Of a stretch of DNA of 64,000 nucleotides, positions 17,669-27,315 are shown one piece after another. The DNA lies in NCBI GenBank assembly GCA_016714445.1, contig JADJNF010000009.1, forward strand, positions 620,001 to 684,000, in the 5' to 3' direction. The DNA comes from Saprospiraceae bacterium. GTDB lineage: Bacteria > Bacteroidota > Bacteroidia > Chitinophagales > Saprospiraceae. Numbering within the stretch: position 1 is the stretch's first letter; each line of letters begins with the position of its first letter. Position numbers and translations under genes: made by a program. Under the pieces are notes generated by a model. It was not told the DNA's origin and did no database searches. It saw only the letters and a list, made by a program, of their open reading frames with translations.

Positions 17669-18448
17669 TCATAATTCTGATTTCTGATCTTCATTCCATC
17701 GATGCAACATCTCTTTTTCTTCGGGTAAGATGAAAGAATTTTGAGACATAATATCCAGAAAGGTAGCCTGAAGTCGTTCTTCATTATTCAAAGCATTTTT
17801 AAAATTTTCCATTGCTCTAAAATACTCAGATGTATGTCTGTCAGCTTCCTTTTGTGTATTAAAATCAGGTACAAACGTGTCTATCAGCTTGTATAATTGG
17901 TCTGATTCAAAATCTGAACATCTTTCTACTAAAAGCAATTCCACCTTACACATGCCAATGAATGAAGTAATATAAGGTAAAAGGATGGTGTCAAAATGTG
18001 AAATATCTCCCGATAATTTCATCTGATCTTTGTCAGAAAGCTGGTCTTTGCCTTCATTGTACAGCTTTTTAAAAGCCTTGGACATTTTTATTATCCTACT
18101 ATCCAATGCTTCCCATAAACCGCTATGATCGGACGTGTTTTTTGAATCTATTTTATCCAATGCACTTCGAAGTAATTCGAGCATAGACTTTAAAGCCGCT
18201 TTGATATCATATAAAGCCAATTCCCACTGTTCATTATTTCCATCAGAAGTATAAGGAGCAAAAACGTGAAGAGCATGGTCATATATCAGCATGATGTCCT
18301 TCTCTACTGTGGAAAGTACAGCATAATGTTTATCCATTGATCGATTAAAATTTCGGATGAATAAAATCGCAGGCAGTCCCTGATGTTGTATTTTAAAATC
18401 CGATACCGATGGGAGGAGATGTTTTTTATTTGCAGCTGCTTTTTGCAT
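17669..18448 (-). CDS. Hypothetical all-helical cytoplasmic protein
   Basis: A 259-residue protein with no signal peptide or membrane segment. After about 30 residues (SVSDFKIQHQGLPAILFIRNFNRS) it is almost entirely helical and charged, with acidic C-terminal regions such as DSDQLYKLIDTFVPDFNTQKEADRH-like text and EEKEMLHRWNEDQKSEL. No family recognised. It follows the caspase-like gene on the same strand after a gap of about 360 bases, so it may or may not share a transcript with it. Function unknown. Confidence 0.65.
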   Translation of the reverse strand: MQKAAANKKHLLPSVSDFKIQHQGLPAILFIRNFNRSMDKHYAVLSTVEKDIMLIYDHALHVFAPYTSDGNNEQWELALYDIKAALKSMLELLRSALDKIDSKNTSDHSGLWEALDSRIIKMSKAFKKLYNEGKDQLSDKDQMKLSGDISHFDTILLPYITSFIGMCKVELLLVERCSDFESDQLYKLIDTFVPDFNTQKEADRHTSEYFRAMENFKNALNNEERLQATFLDIMSQNSFILPEEKEMLHRWNEDQKSEL

Positions 18449-18810
18449 TATTTCATTTTTTTTTAATCAACAAAGATGTGTTTTTTTCAAGACTTTGATG
18501 TTACATAATTTCATAATAAAATTACATAATTCATAGTTTAATTATTGTCTTTATTCTTAAGCGTATGTTTAAAATTTTACGATTTGAACTCTCATATTTT
18601 ATTGTAATTTGCATGAAAAAATGCAGAAATCCCAAATACAATATCTCCTTTGAAATTTTGATTTCTTTTTACCACTTTGGCAGTACTGTTATCTTAGTCG
18701 AAGCGTTATTAATTTTAACTTTGTATGAATTTTTAGATTAATATAAAAACATAAAATCAGAAAAATTTGAATTTTATGTTTGTGGATATGTGTGTACTCT
18801 CGGGCACCAA
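18449..18810. other. Intergenic, no gene seen
   Basis: A very AT-rich stretch between the caspase-like gene and the helical-protein gene. No open frame with coding character and no strong hairpin followed by a T-run was found. Runs of T near 18480 precede the helical-protein gene. Confidence 0.45.
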
Positions 18811-20457
18811 CTATTCAGTTCTGTACATGATTATAGTTGGTTCCAAAAATCCTTCTGCTTCTTCATAAGATATTTCCAGATCATTTTGGTAAGCCACTAA
18901 AAAGACCAGTTGAATTTCATCCGGAAATTCGTAATCATACATTATTATATAATCAAGTTCATACGTAGAGCCTTCACTATCCTGATAAAAGTAAGTGAGT
19001 AAATTATATTCAGTTCCGTCCAACGTCTCTTGTCTTATCGACCACTCCCCAATGAGTTCGGCATTGCTTGGATGATATGTTTCTACAAATTTTTTTCGTG
19101 AAAAGTTTGTTAATACAGTCTCTCCGGATTGGGTATCATCCCATGCCCAATTACCCATCAATAAAGTATTGTAATCAATCTGAACTACAGAATTATAGTT
19201 ATTAATATTGATGTCATCATCTTTGTAAAAAAGATCGAGTATTCCTGTTTCATCTAAAGCAAAAAAGTAATTTCCGTTTTCAAGCTCAAAGTAAAAATCT
19301 TCACCTTTGTATACATAGCCAACAAAAGCAGCTCCACTATTAATGCTTAGTTTTTTACCTGCACCGACTCTTTTTTCCTGTGTTTTTGATGGGAGCCATT
19401 CCTTGGAAGGATCATTATTATCAATATAGAAATTAACGGATTGTTTTGTAAAATTATATAAAGTAATTTTACCAGATACTTTATTAGGTTGATTGGTGGT
19501 GTTTGTATTATTTTGGGTTTTATCAGGTATCGGTGCAGTTATTACATCCGTTTTTTTTGATAAGGTCGGCATGGAAAATGCTTTTGCCGTTTGATTTATT
19601 ACTCCTTCTTTTGCAAGCTTTGACCTGTCTTCTATAGGCAATCGCATGAACATTTGAGATGTTTTATCCTTTGCATTGCTAAAAATAGCGTTCCAGTCTT
19701 TAACTGGTTTTTTAATCAATCCTTCTTTGATGAAGTGATAAGTAAAAAAGCCACCAAAATTATCGTTTGACCAGGCCAATTCACCTTCGGTGGATGATGA
19801 GAGATGCATCATGCCTTTATATCCCAAAAAGAGATCTTTATAAGTTTCATCAAAAACACCAGCATCAATGTCTTTATTTCCTTTACTCAAACTCCGTGTT
19901 CCTGTAAGTCCTTCTATCGCATTTGAACATGCATCCGTAATAATCATTTTGAGTCTGGCCGGAGTAGCTGAAATCATCTTTTCTATATCTACTCTGTGTA
20001 GGTTTCTTTCATCCGCTGTAACAATAAATGTTTTTCCATTTTCCATCCCACCATGACCACTGAAATAAAATAGAATGATATCATCAGGTCCTGACGTGAT
20101 TGTCTTCAAAGTTTTCTGAATATTCGCCAGCGTTGCTTTATTTCCTTGTAATATTATCTTTTCTACTGTAACAATTTTTCTATTTTCCAGAATATTTAGC
20201 ATTTGAGTAAGTGTCCCCATATCTACTCTGACACTTTGCGCTATTTCATTGTTTTCAGGGCTGATATAATTATCACATATGACCATGACCGCTTTGAAAT
20301 TTACTGGTTTGTTTGTCCTTTCTATTTTTTGCAGATCGATGGTTGATTCAAATTTCACCCTGGATAAATCATTACTGTGTATAAAAATACTTTCCGAAAA
20401 AAATGAAGTAAAAAAGTACAGGTAATAATTGAAGAGTAAAGAAAACTTGAAAATCAT
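18811..20457 (-). CDS. Secreted caspase-like (C14) peptidase with C-terminal beta domains
   Basis: A 548-residue protein. The N-terminus MIFKFSLLFNYYLYFFTS is hydrophobic and probably a signal peptide or anchor. Residues about 52-290 are a caspase fold: KAVMVICDNYI on the first strand, DDIILFYFSGHGG with catalytic His135, and LKMIITDACSN with catalytic Cys177. Residues about 330-420 resemble a small beta-sandwich (GKITLYNFTKQSVNFYIDNN), and residues about 430-548 resemble a lipocalin-like or DUF5004-type barrel (LLMGNWAWDDTQSGE, ELIGEWSIRQETLDG). Prokaryotic caspase homologues cleave after basic residues and can take part in cell death or defence; this one appears exported, so a housekeeping or signalling role is equally open. 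No partner gene is clearly coupled. Confidence 0.85.
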   Translation of the reverse strand: MIFKFSLLFNYYLYFFTSFFSESIFIHSNDLSRVKFESTIDLQKIERTNKPVNFKAVMVICDNYISPENNEIAQSVRVDMGTLTQMLNILENRKIVTVEKIILQGNKATLANIQKTLKTITSGPDDIILFYFSGHGGMENGKTFIVTADERNLHRVDIEKMISATPARLKMIITDACSNAIEGLTGTRSLSKGNKDIDAGVFDETYKDLFLGYKGMMHLSSSTEGELAWSNDNFGGFFTYHFIKEGLIKKPVKDWNAIFSNAKDKTSQMFMRLPIEDRSKLAKEGVINQTAKAFSMPTLSKKTDVITAPIPDKTQNNTNTTNQPNKVSGKITLYNFTKQSVNFYIDNNDPSKEWLPSKTQEKRVGAGKKLSINSGAAFVGYVYKGEDFYFELENGNYFFALDETGILDLFYKDDDININNYNSVVQIDYNTLLMGNWAWDDTQSGETVLTNFSRKKFVETYHPSNAELIGEWSIRQETLDGTEYNLLTYFYQDSEGSTYELDYIIMYDYEFPDEIQLVFLVAYQNDLEISYEEAEGFLEPTIIMYRTE

Positions 20458-20508
20458 ATAAAATTAATTTATAATATAAAATTAACTAAAGGAATCATAT
20501 TTGTACAA

Positions 20509-20538
20509 CAAAGGTAATGACAAATCTTTTATACTCAA
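20509..20538 (-). promoter_or_regulatory. Bacteroidota promoter of the caspase-like gene
   Basis: On the minus strand TTG (20538-20536) is followed after 19 bases by TACCTTTG (20516-20509), a full match to TTG-N19/20-TAnnTTTG. Transcription should begin near 20500, leaving a leader of about 43 bases before the ATG at 20457. Confidence 0.6.
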
Positions 20539-20820
20539 AATAAATAGATTTGCGAAAAACTCTTTAGATAATTCATTTATTTTGAGCATAATACTGATAG
20601 AATTTTTTGTCTGGATGAAGAGATGAGTATCATCGTCTTTGCAACATAAATTCTCGTCGGTATAAGTGATCAAATTTTGTTTACAACCATTATTGCACTG
20701 CAAGTATGCTCAACTTTTAGTTTTAACAGTGGGAATACAGCAACCCTTAATAAGGTCTTTATCCCTTATCAACTTAGTTTTATCATCTTTACTCAAAAAT
20801 AATGATTGTCGGAATATTTT
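20539..20820. other. Intergenic, no supported gene
   Basis: Between the caspase promoter and the terminator of the adhesin gene. A 73-codon open frame on the minus strand (20482-20703) overlaps the caspase promoter and has no coding features, so it is not called. Confidence 0.45.
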
Positions 20821-20860
20821 AAAAAACTACATTACAATAGTATTACCAAGCAATTGTAAT
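20821..20860 (-). terminator. Possible intrinsic terminator of the adhesin gene
   Basis: ATTACAAT (20831-20838) and ATTGTAAT (20853-20860) form an 8-base-pair stem with a 14-base loop that overlaps the stop codon; on the minus strand it is followed within a few bases by a run of six T. The stem is AT-rich, so the termination strength is doubtful. Confidence 0.4.
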
Positions 20861-23800
20861 GGTACCATTTCTAACTTTTACCTGACCGTCAAAAAATTCA
20901 ATTTTTGCAAAATATACATATACTCCGGGTCCAACTTTAGCACCGTTATAAATACCATCCCAACCTGCTTCCTCGCTATTCGGTGCAATATTTACCGCAG
21001 AAAATAATTTGGAACCCCACCTATCATAAATTTTCATCTCTTGAATAATCTTTATATCAGATCCACCATATATAGTAAAGTAATCATTTTTCCCATCACC
21101 ATTTGGCGTAAATGCGTTTGGTATGTACACTGCTCCTGATCCTGGCATTCCTTTACAAGGCACACAAATGCTTCCATCACAATCAAGTACGGTTTCTATA
21201 TCATCGATCGTCGATGGATCACCGTCGTCACAAGGTTGTACAATGACTAAATTCGTCTGACATGGTAACGGTACCCCTGCACATGGTTTACATATACTTC
21301 CATCTGCAAGTAGTTGGATTTCAAAATCGTTTTCAGTACATGGATTATTATCATTGCAAGGCAGGGTAACTTCACAGGTTGGATTACTACCGCAGGTTAT
21401 ACCTGAACTGCCTATAATTACAAAAGTAGAATATATACATCCGTTGCCGTCACGAATGCTCAAAGGATAAGATCCGGCTGCTAAATTTGTAAAGGAAACA
21501 ACCGTTCCAAATCCCAGACTATTAAAATTATAAGCATAAGGAGAAATCCCTCCTGATACCTGACCTACAGTTACTGCGCCATTTGATTGCCCACAGGTTG
21601 AATTTACAATATCGGTAACGACTGATGAAGGACCGCTTAAAACCGTGATGGTCATATTTGAAGGAGAACCACATTGTCCGGCCGTTGGCGTAAAAGTATA
21701 CACATTGGCACCGACCAAAGAAGTATTAATAATTCCAGGATTCCATGTTCCTGCAATCGGGGGTATATTGGTTGATGTAGGTAGCAAAATACCTGGCGTT
21801 TCTCCTGGACAATAAGGGCCCAATGGTGAAAATGTAGGTACAGGTGGAGCGGATATGGTGACATTCATCGTTGCAACAGAAGCACATTGCCCATTATCAG
21901 GAGTAAAAGTATACACCGATGTTCCGACAGTAGATGTATTTATTACTGCAGGAGACCAAATACCAGTTATGGTTGGCGTATTTGCCGAACTGGCCGGTAA
22001 TATCCCGGGTGTGGTATTTTGGCAGTACGGTCCTAATGGAGAAAATACTGGTAAAACAGGATTTGTTATGGTTATGGTCATTGTCGCATTTGATGCACAT
22101 TGACCTGTATTTGGTGTAAATGTATAGACACTCGATCCTGCCACTGAAGTATTAATAGTTGCCGGAGTCCAGGTACCTTGTATAGGTATCGTATTATTTG
22201 AAAATACAGGCAAAGATCCGGGCATTGTGTTTTGACAATAAGGTCCTGGCTGAGTGAATGTTGGCAACGTGGGTGATTTGGTTTCAATTGACATTGTAGT
22301 CACTGATGCACACTGACCCGCTGAAGGAGTAAAGGTATACACCTGGGTTCCTATAACAGATGTATTAATTATAGCCGGAGACCAGGTTCCTGTTATGGGC
22401 AATGTATTGGTGGACAACATTGGTAATAAACCAGGGGCCTCATTCTGACAATATGGCCCTAATGGTAAAAAAGTGGGTGTCACCTGATTGGTTATGACAA
22501 CTGTCATAGTAGCGGGCGTGCCACACTGACCTGGATTTGGTGTAAATGTATGTACATAAGAGCCAGGTACAGTTGTATTAATCGTCGATGGTGACCAGGT
22601 ACCTGTTATTCCATTGCTTGAAATCGCAGATAAATTTCCCGGAGTTGAGTTTACACAATATGGGCCCAGTTGAGAGAACGTTGGCATAATACTATTTGAT
22701 ACTACTATGGTCATGGTCGCCGGCAAAGCACATTGGCCAGCTGAAGGGGTAAAAGTATGAACGGTAGATCCTATGACTGATGTATTCACCACCGCCGGCG
22801 ACCACGTTCCCGTAACAGGTGTAACATTTGTAGAACTAACAGGTAATAAACCCGGGGTTGAATTCAGACAGTATGGTCCTAACTGACTGAATGTTGGCAG
22901 TAGAGGAGCAGTCACTGAAATTGTCATTGTTACTTGATTACCACATTGCCCGCCATTTGGTGTAAATGTGTACACTTGTGAACCTGGTACGGAAGTATTA
23001 ACAACTGAAGGGCTCCATGTGCCGGTAATCGGTGTAGAATTGGAGGAACTTTCTGGCAATACACCAGGTATTGCATTTTGACAATATGGCCCCAACTGTG
23101 AGAAAGTTGGTGATCCCGGAGCCTTAATTGTTATATTCATGGTAGTTACAGAACCACATGTTCCAAAGCCAGGTGTGAATGTATATGTTTGGGTACCTAC
23201 TGTAGAAGTATTGATGACCGATGGGGACCAGGTACCAGTGATCGATGGGGAATTGCTCGAACTTGAAGGTAAAATACCTGATGTTGCGTTTTGACAATAT
23301 GGCCCCAATTGGGTAAATACGGGAGTTATTGGTGCTGTTACCAATACTGTCATGGTGGTAGAACCTGCGCATTGACCGGGAGCTGGTGTAAATGTATATA
23401 TAGTAGAGCCCGGAGTTGATGTGTTTACTACGCCAGGTGACCAGGTACCCGTGATGGATGGTGAATTGGTTGAGTTTAAAGGCAATATTCCCGGAGTTGC
23501 ATTTTGACAAAATATTGCTAATGGTGTAAATTGTGGTGTTATAGAATTAGTTATAATTATAGTCATCGTTGTGACAGAAGCACATTGTCCTACATTGGGT
23601 GTAAATGTGTATACCGCAGACCCTAAAACACTTGTATTTATCACAGATGGCGACCAGGTTCCTGTTACCGGTGTCATATTGTTAGAGCTTGTTGGTAATA
23701 AACCTGGAGTGCTATTCAAACAATATGGTCCCACTTGAGTAAATGTGGGAGAAACCGGTGCTGTATTGACAATCGTCATGCTGGTTGTTGCGGCACATTG

Positions 23801-26800
23801 ACCGGAGTTTGGGGTAAATGTATATACTGTCGATCCCACGGCCGATGTATTTATCACTGAAGGTGACCATGTTCCTGCTATCGGAGTTGAATTTGTCGAA
23901 ATTAATGGCAAATTTCCTGGGATGGAGTTTTGGCAATACGGCCCTACCTGTACAAATGTGGGTGTGACAGGTGAAGTGGTGGTAATGGACATGGTTGTCG
24001 TTGTTCCACACTGACCTGAATTGGGTGTAAAAGTATACACCTGAGTGCCAATTGTTGATGTACTTATTGATGATGGCGACCAAGTACCTGTGATGGCTGG
24101 TGCATTATTTGAACTAAGAGGCAGTATACCTGGGGTGGTATTCTGGCAATATGGTCCAAGTTGCGTGAAACTTGGAGTTACCCCATTAGTTATAACCACA
24201 GTCATCGTAGTAACCACTCCACATTGTCCTGCAAATGGTGTAAAGGTATATGTAAATGAACCCATTGCAGCTGTATTAATCACTGATGGAGACCAGGTTC
24301 CGTTTATATTATTATTGGATTGAGTAGGCAATATTCCTGGTGTAGAGTTAACACAATAAGGACCTAACTGAGCAAATGTAGGTATTACACTATTCGATAT
24401 TTCGACTGTCATTGAAGTAGATAAAGCACATTCAGCGGTTGATGGTGTAAAGGTGTAGACGGTGAATCCAACAGTTGATGTATTTATTATTCCCGGGCCC
24501 CATGTGCCTGTGATAGGTGGAAAATCATTGGAAACTGAAGGCAATATATCCGGTGTACCATTGAGACAATATGGTCCCAACTGATCAAATGTTGGTGTGA
24601 CACTATTTGATACATCAACAGTCATTGTGGTAGACAAAGCACATTCGAACGATGATGGGATAAAGGTATATATGGTAATACCTGGAAACGATGTATTTAT
24701 TATTCCCAGGTTCCATGTTCCTGTGATAGGCGGTGAATTATTTGAACTTGCAGGCAAAACATCAGGAATAGCATTTAGACAATATGGTCCCAACTGATCA
24801 AATATCGGCAAATCCGGAGCGGTCACATCAATGGTCATATTAAGCTGAGTTCCACATTGTCCTGCATCCGGCGTAAAAGTGTACACTTGAGAGCCTACCA
24901 CAGAAGTATTTATAAGAGATGGTGACCATGTACCAGCGATGGTCGGTGAATTGGACGAACTTGTAGATAATATTCCCGGCGTTGCATTTTGACAAAAAGG
25001 GCCTAATTGGTCAAAAGTAGTAACTATCGGTGCTGTGATGTTTATCACCATCGTAGTAGTCGTACCACACTGACCGGCGGATGGTGTAAATGTATGTGTC
25101 TGTGGACCTACAATAGCTGTATTTATTGCCGGTGGTGACCATGTACCGGTTATAGGTACCCCATTGGTCGAGCTCAAAGGTAAAACACCAGGAGTAGTAT
25201 TCTGACAATATGGTCCTAACTGCGCAAACGTCGGTACCGGAGGTGCCGTTATGCTAATATCCATCGTTGTGGTAGTTCCACACTGGCCGGCTGATGGTGT
25301 AAATGTATGTGTCTGTGGACCTACAATAGCTGTATTTATTGCCGGTGGTGACCATGTACCGGTTATAGGTACCCCATTGGTCGAGCTCAAAGGTAAAACA
25401 CCAGGAGTAGTATTCTGACAATATGGTCCCAACTGTGCAAACGTCGGTACCGGAGGTGCCGTTATGGAAATAATCATCGTCGTGGTAGTTCCACACTGAC
25501 CGGCTGTTGGTGTAAATGTATGTGTCTGTGGGCCTACAATAACTGTATTTATTGCCGGTGGTGACCATGTACCGGTTATAGGTACCCCATTGGTCGAGCT
25601 CAAAGGTAAAACACCAGGAGTAGTATTCTGACAATATGGCCCCAACTGCGTAAATGTAGGTACCGGAGGTGCCGTTATGCTAATATCCATCGTCGTGGTA
25701 GTTCCACATTGGCCGGCTGTTGGTGTAAATGTATGTGTCTGTGGACCTACAATAGCTGTATTTATTGCCGGCGGTGACCATGTACCGGATATAGGTACCC
25801 CATTGGTCGAGCTCAAAGGTAAAGTACCCGGTGTTGTATTCTGACAATATGGTCCCAATTGCGCAAATGTAGGTACGGGGGGAGCAGTTATGTTAATATC
25901 CATTGTTGTTATCGTTGCACACTGACCTGCTGTTGGTGTAAATGTATGTGTCTGTGGACCTACAATAGCGGTATTTATTGCCGGTGGTGACCATGTACCG
26001 GTTATAGGTATCCCATTGGTTGAACTCAGAGGTAAACTACCCGGTGTTGTATTCTGACAGTATGGTCCCAACTGTGCAAACGTCGGTACAGGAGGGGCCG
26101 TTATGTTAATATCCATTGTTGTTGTAGAAGCACATTGACCAGCCGTTGGTGTAAATGTATGTGTCTGTGGACCTACAATAGCTGTATTTATTGCCGGTGG
26201 TGACCATGTACCGGTTATTGGTATCCCATTGGTTGAGTTCAGAGGTAAAGTACCAGGTGTTTCATTCTGACAGTATGGTCCTAACTGGGTAAATGTTGGA
26301 ACTGGTGGTGGGCCGGAAACTGTTCCAGCACAAGGGACACAAATAATACTATTATCACATACTAAAACTCTTTGTACATCATTAATGGTACATGGATCAC
26401 CATCGTCGCAAGCCTGAGGAGTCGTAACAGGTGCCAAACACCCGGTACCAGAACAGGATATATCTTGTACTAAAACGGTAACGGTTATAGTATATTGATA
26501 AGCTATATGTCCATTGGTGACTGGATTGCAACCAGGGTTAGATACAGGGATTATATCTACACTTAAATTACCTCCGAAGTCTGCTTGAAGATTAGGATTA
26601 AAACTACCACCAAGTGGACAACCAAAATTAAAAGGTGGAGGACTTGTATTAGGCGCAAAATTAGGTTGTGCAATCATATTCGTCGCTGGCAAACACGTTG
26701 CACCTCCACTGTACGGACCACATCCATAAAAAAGATTGTAATAAAGTGTAGGATGAGGGCAAGTATTATTATTCGTATAACCGGTAAGATTAATGGCTAC

Positions 26801-27013
26801 AGTGATACCAACAATTTTTTGGCAGGCATTTGTACTTGGAGGTAAGGTAAAATCATGTGCATAACCATCGCTATGATCTGAAGTGTTTCCAAGTCCAAGA
26901 AAAGCTTTTCTGTCCAACCCTATCATAGCATCTCCCTGAGTTTGGATAAAAACCTGACTGAATGAAAAATGTGGCAATAAAAATAATATAATATAAAAAA
27001 TGTGCTTCAACAT
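20843..27013 (-). CDS. Giant repeat adhesin with SprB-type repeat and gliding-motility-type (CHU_C) C-terminus
   Basis: A 2056-residue surface protein. The start at 27013 gives the signal peptide MLKHIFYIILFLLPHFSFSQ. Order of parts: an N-terminal domain (about 21-200), a Cys-rich module (CDDGDPCTINDVQ..., ending CVPC), 22 tandem repeats of about 71 residues (about 238-1794), one SprB-type repeat (STCGQSNGAVTVGQVSGGIS ... DGNGC), two more Cys-rich modules of the same type, and a CHU_C/type B T9SS C-terminus (YIPNAFTPNGDGKNDYF, IYDRWGSKLF, GVYVYFAKI). Each repeat has the frame P-T-F-x-Q-L-G-P-Y-C-x-N, then GTWSP, YTFTP and GQC, so two cysteines per repeat that may pair. T9SS exports it to the cell surface, where such proteins serve adhesion or gliding. 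Ligand unknown. Confidence 0.93.
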   Translation of the reverse strand: MLKHIFYIILFLLPHFSFSQVFIQTQGDAMIGLDRKAFLGLGNTSDHSDGYAHDFTLPPSTNACQKIVGITVAINLTGYTNNNTCPHPTLYYNLFYGCGPYSGGATCLPATNMIAQPNFAPNTSPPPFNFGCPLGGSFNPNLQADFGGNLSVDIIPVSNPGCNPVTNGHIAYQYTITVTVLVQDISCSGTGCLAPVTTPQACDDGDPCTINDVQRVLVCDNSIICVPCAGTVSGPPPVPTFTQLGPYCQNETPGTLPLNSTNGIPITGTWSPPAINTAIVGPQTHTFTPTAGQCASTTTMDINITAPPVPTFAQLGPYCQNTTPGSLPLSSTNGIPITGTWSPPAINTAIVGPQTHTFTPTAGQCATITTMDINITAPPVPTFAQLGPYCQNTTPGTLPLSSTNGVPISGTWSPPAINTAIVGPQTHTFTPTAGQCGTTTTMDISITAPPVPTFTQLGPYCQNTTPGVLPLSSTNGVPITGTWSPPAINTVIVGPQTHTFTPTAGQCGTTTTMIISITAPPVPTFAQLGPYCQNTTPGVLPLSSTNGVPITGTWSPPAINTAIVGPQTHTFTPSAGQCGTTTTMDISITAPPVPTFAQLGPYCQNTTPGVLPLSSTNGVPITGTWSPPAINTAIVGPQTHTFTPSAGQCGTTTTMVINITAPIVTTFDQLGPFCQNATPGILSTSSSNSPTIAGTWSPSLINTSVVGSQVYTFTPDAGQCGTQLNMTIDVTAPDLPIFDQLGPYCLNAIPDVLPASSNNSPPITGTWNLGIINTSFPGITIYTFIPSSFECALSTTMTVDVSNSVTPTFDQLGPYCLNGTPDILPSVSNDFPPITGTWGPGIINTSTVGFTVYTFTPSTAECALSTSMTVEISNSVIPTFAQLGPYCVNSTPGILPTQSNNNINGTWSPSVINTAAMGSFTYTFTPFAGQCGVVTTMTVVITNGVTPSFTQLGPYCQNTTPGILPLSSNNAPAITGTWSPSSISTSTIGTQVYTFTPNSGQCGTTTTMSITTTSPVTPTFVQVGPYCQNSIPGNLPLISTNSTPIAGTWSPSVINTSAVGSTVYTFTPNSGQCAATTSMTIVNTAPVSPTFTQVGPYCLNSTPGLLPTSSNNMTPVTGTWSPSVINTSVLGSAVYTFTPNVGQCASVTTMTIIITNSITPQFTPLAIFCQNATPGILPLNSTNSPSITGTWSPGVVNTSTPGSTIYTFTPAPGQCAGSTTMTVLVTAPITPVFTQLGPYCQNATSGILPSSSSNSPSITGTWSPSVINTSTVGTQTYTFTPGFGTCGSVTTMNITIKAPGSPTFSQLGPYCQNAIPGVLPESSSNSTPITGTWSPSVVNTSVPGSQVYTFTPNGGQCGNQVTMTISVTAPLLPTFSQLGPYCLNSTPGLLPVSSTNVTPVTGTWSPAVVNTSVIGSTVHTFTPSAGQCALPATMTIVVSNSIMPTFSQLGPYCVNSTPGNLSAISSNGITGTWSPSTINTTVPGSYVHTFTPNPGQCGTPATMTVVITNQVTPTFLPLGPYCQNEAPGLLPMLSTNTLPITGTWSPAIINTSVIGTQVYTFTPSAGQCASVTTMSIETKSPTLPTFTQPGPYCQNTMPGSLPVFSNNTIPIQGTWTPATINTSVAGSSVYTFTPNTGQCASNATMTITITNPVLPVFSPLGPYCQNTTPGILPASSANTPTITGIWSPAVINTSTVGTSVYTFTPDNGQCASVATMNVTISAPPVPTFSPLGPYCPGETPGILLPTSTNIPPIAGTWNPGIINTSLVGANVYTFTPTAGQCGSPSNMTITVLSGPSSVVTDIVNSTCGQSNGAVTVGQVSGGISPYAYNFNSLGFGTVVSFTNLAAGSYPLSIRDGNGCIYSTFVIIGSSGITCGSNPTCEVTLPCNDNNPCTENDFEIQLLADGSICKPCAGVPLPCQTNLVIVQPCDDGDPSTIDDIETVLDCDGSICVPCKGMPGSGAVYIPNAFTPNGDGKNDYFTIYGGSDIKIIQEMKIYDRWGSKLFSAVNIAPNSEEAGWDGIYNGAKVGPGVYVYFAKIEFFDGQVKVRNGTITIAW
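21630..26302 (-). repeat. 22 tandem in-frame repeats of about 213 bases in the adhesin gene
   Basis: Twenty-two consecutive copies can be aligned at the protein level, all 69-72 residues long. The copies nearest the N-terminus (about 25000-26302) are nearly identical in DNA as well, including long shared runs around the ggtaccggaggtgccgttat and accatgtaccggttataggt words, while those nearest the C-terminus (lower coordinates) have diverged in third positions and in many residues. This points to recent amplification or homogenisation at one end of the array. It is also a region where short-read assembly could collapse or miscount copies. Confidence 0.95.
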
Positions 27014-27246
27014 AAAATGTGGCCTTACCGTGTAAAAAATATTCAAACTTAATATGAATCAAATATAACCTAAAAGCCTTTTACTACACTTTAATAGAGT
27101 ACATCAATAATACATCATCTCAATATATTATCATCTCATTTTTTTTGTTCGGATATACTATAGCCTTGATTTTGAAATATTTATAGAATTTTCAAAAGAC
27201 AACTAAGATCTTTCCGGAATATTCAATGAGATAAGCAGAACCGATA
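27014..27246. other. Intergenic region upstream of the adhesin gene
   Basis: Holds a -7-like box for the adhesin gene, TATATTTG on the minus strand (27067-27060), 47 bases before the start; no -33 TTG at the usual distance. The rest is AT-rich and without coding character. Confidence 0.45.
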
Positions 27247-27290
27247 CAAAAAAAAACAGCCCGAACGAATGAATGCCCGGGCTGAAAAAA
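27247..27290 (-). terminator. Intrinsic terminator after the T9SS cargo gene
   Basis: On the minus strand CAGCCCG and CGGGCTG (27284-27257) form a strong GC-rich stem around a loop, followed by an uninterrupted run of T (27256-27248). It lies about 30 bases after the stop at 27316, so it should separate this transcript from the adhesin gene downstream. Confidence 0.85.
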
Positions 27291-27315
27291 ATAACCTATT
27301 GTTTTGTTTTTACCG

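Noticed and set aside
20482..20703. 73-codon minus-strand ORF between the caspase-like and adhesin genes
   Set aside because: It overlaps the caspase promoter and has no protein-family features.
23124..25634. Several opposite- or other-frame ORFs within the adhesin repeats (for example at 25254-25634)
   Set aside because: They are shadows of the repeat and show Tyr/Ser-rich low-complexity text repeated with the DNA unit.
21630..26302. Regularly spaced repeats that could suggest a CRISPR array or non-coding satellite
   Set aside because: The unit is about 213 bases, is in frame, and codes for a conserved 71-residue protein repeat inside one long open frame.
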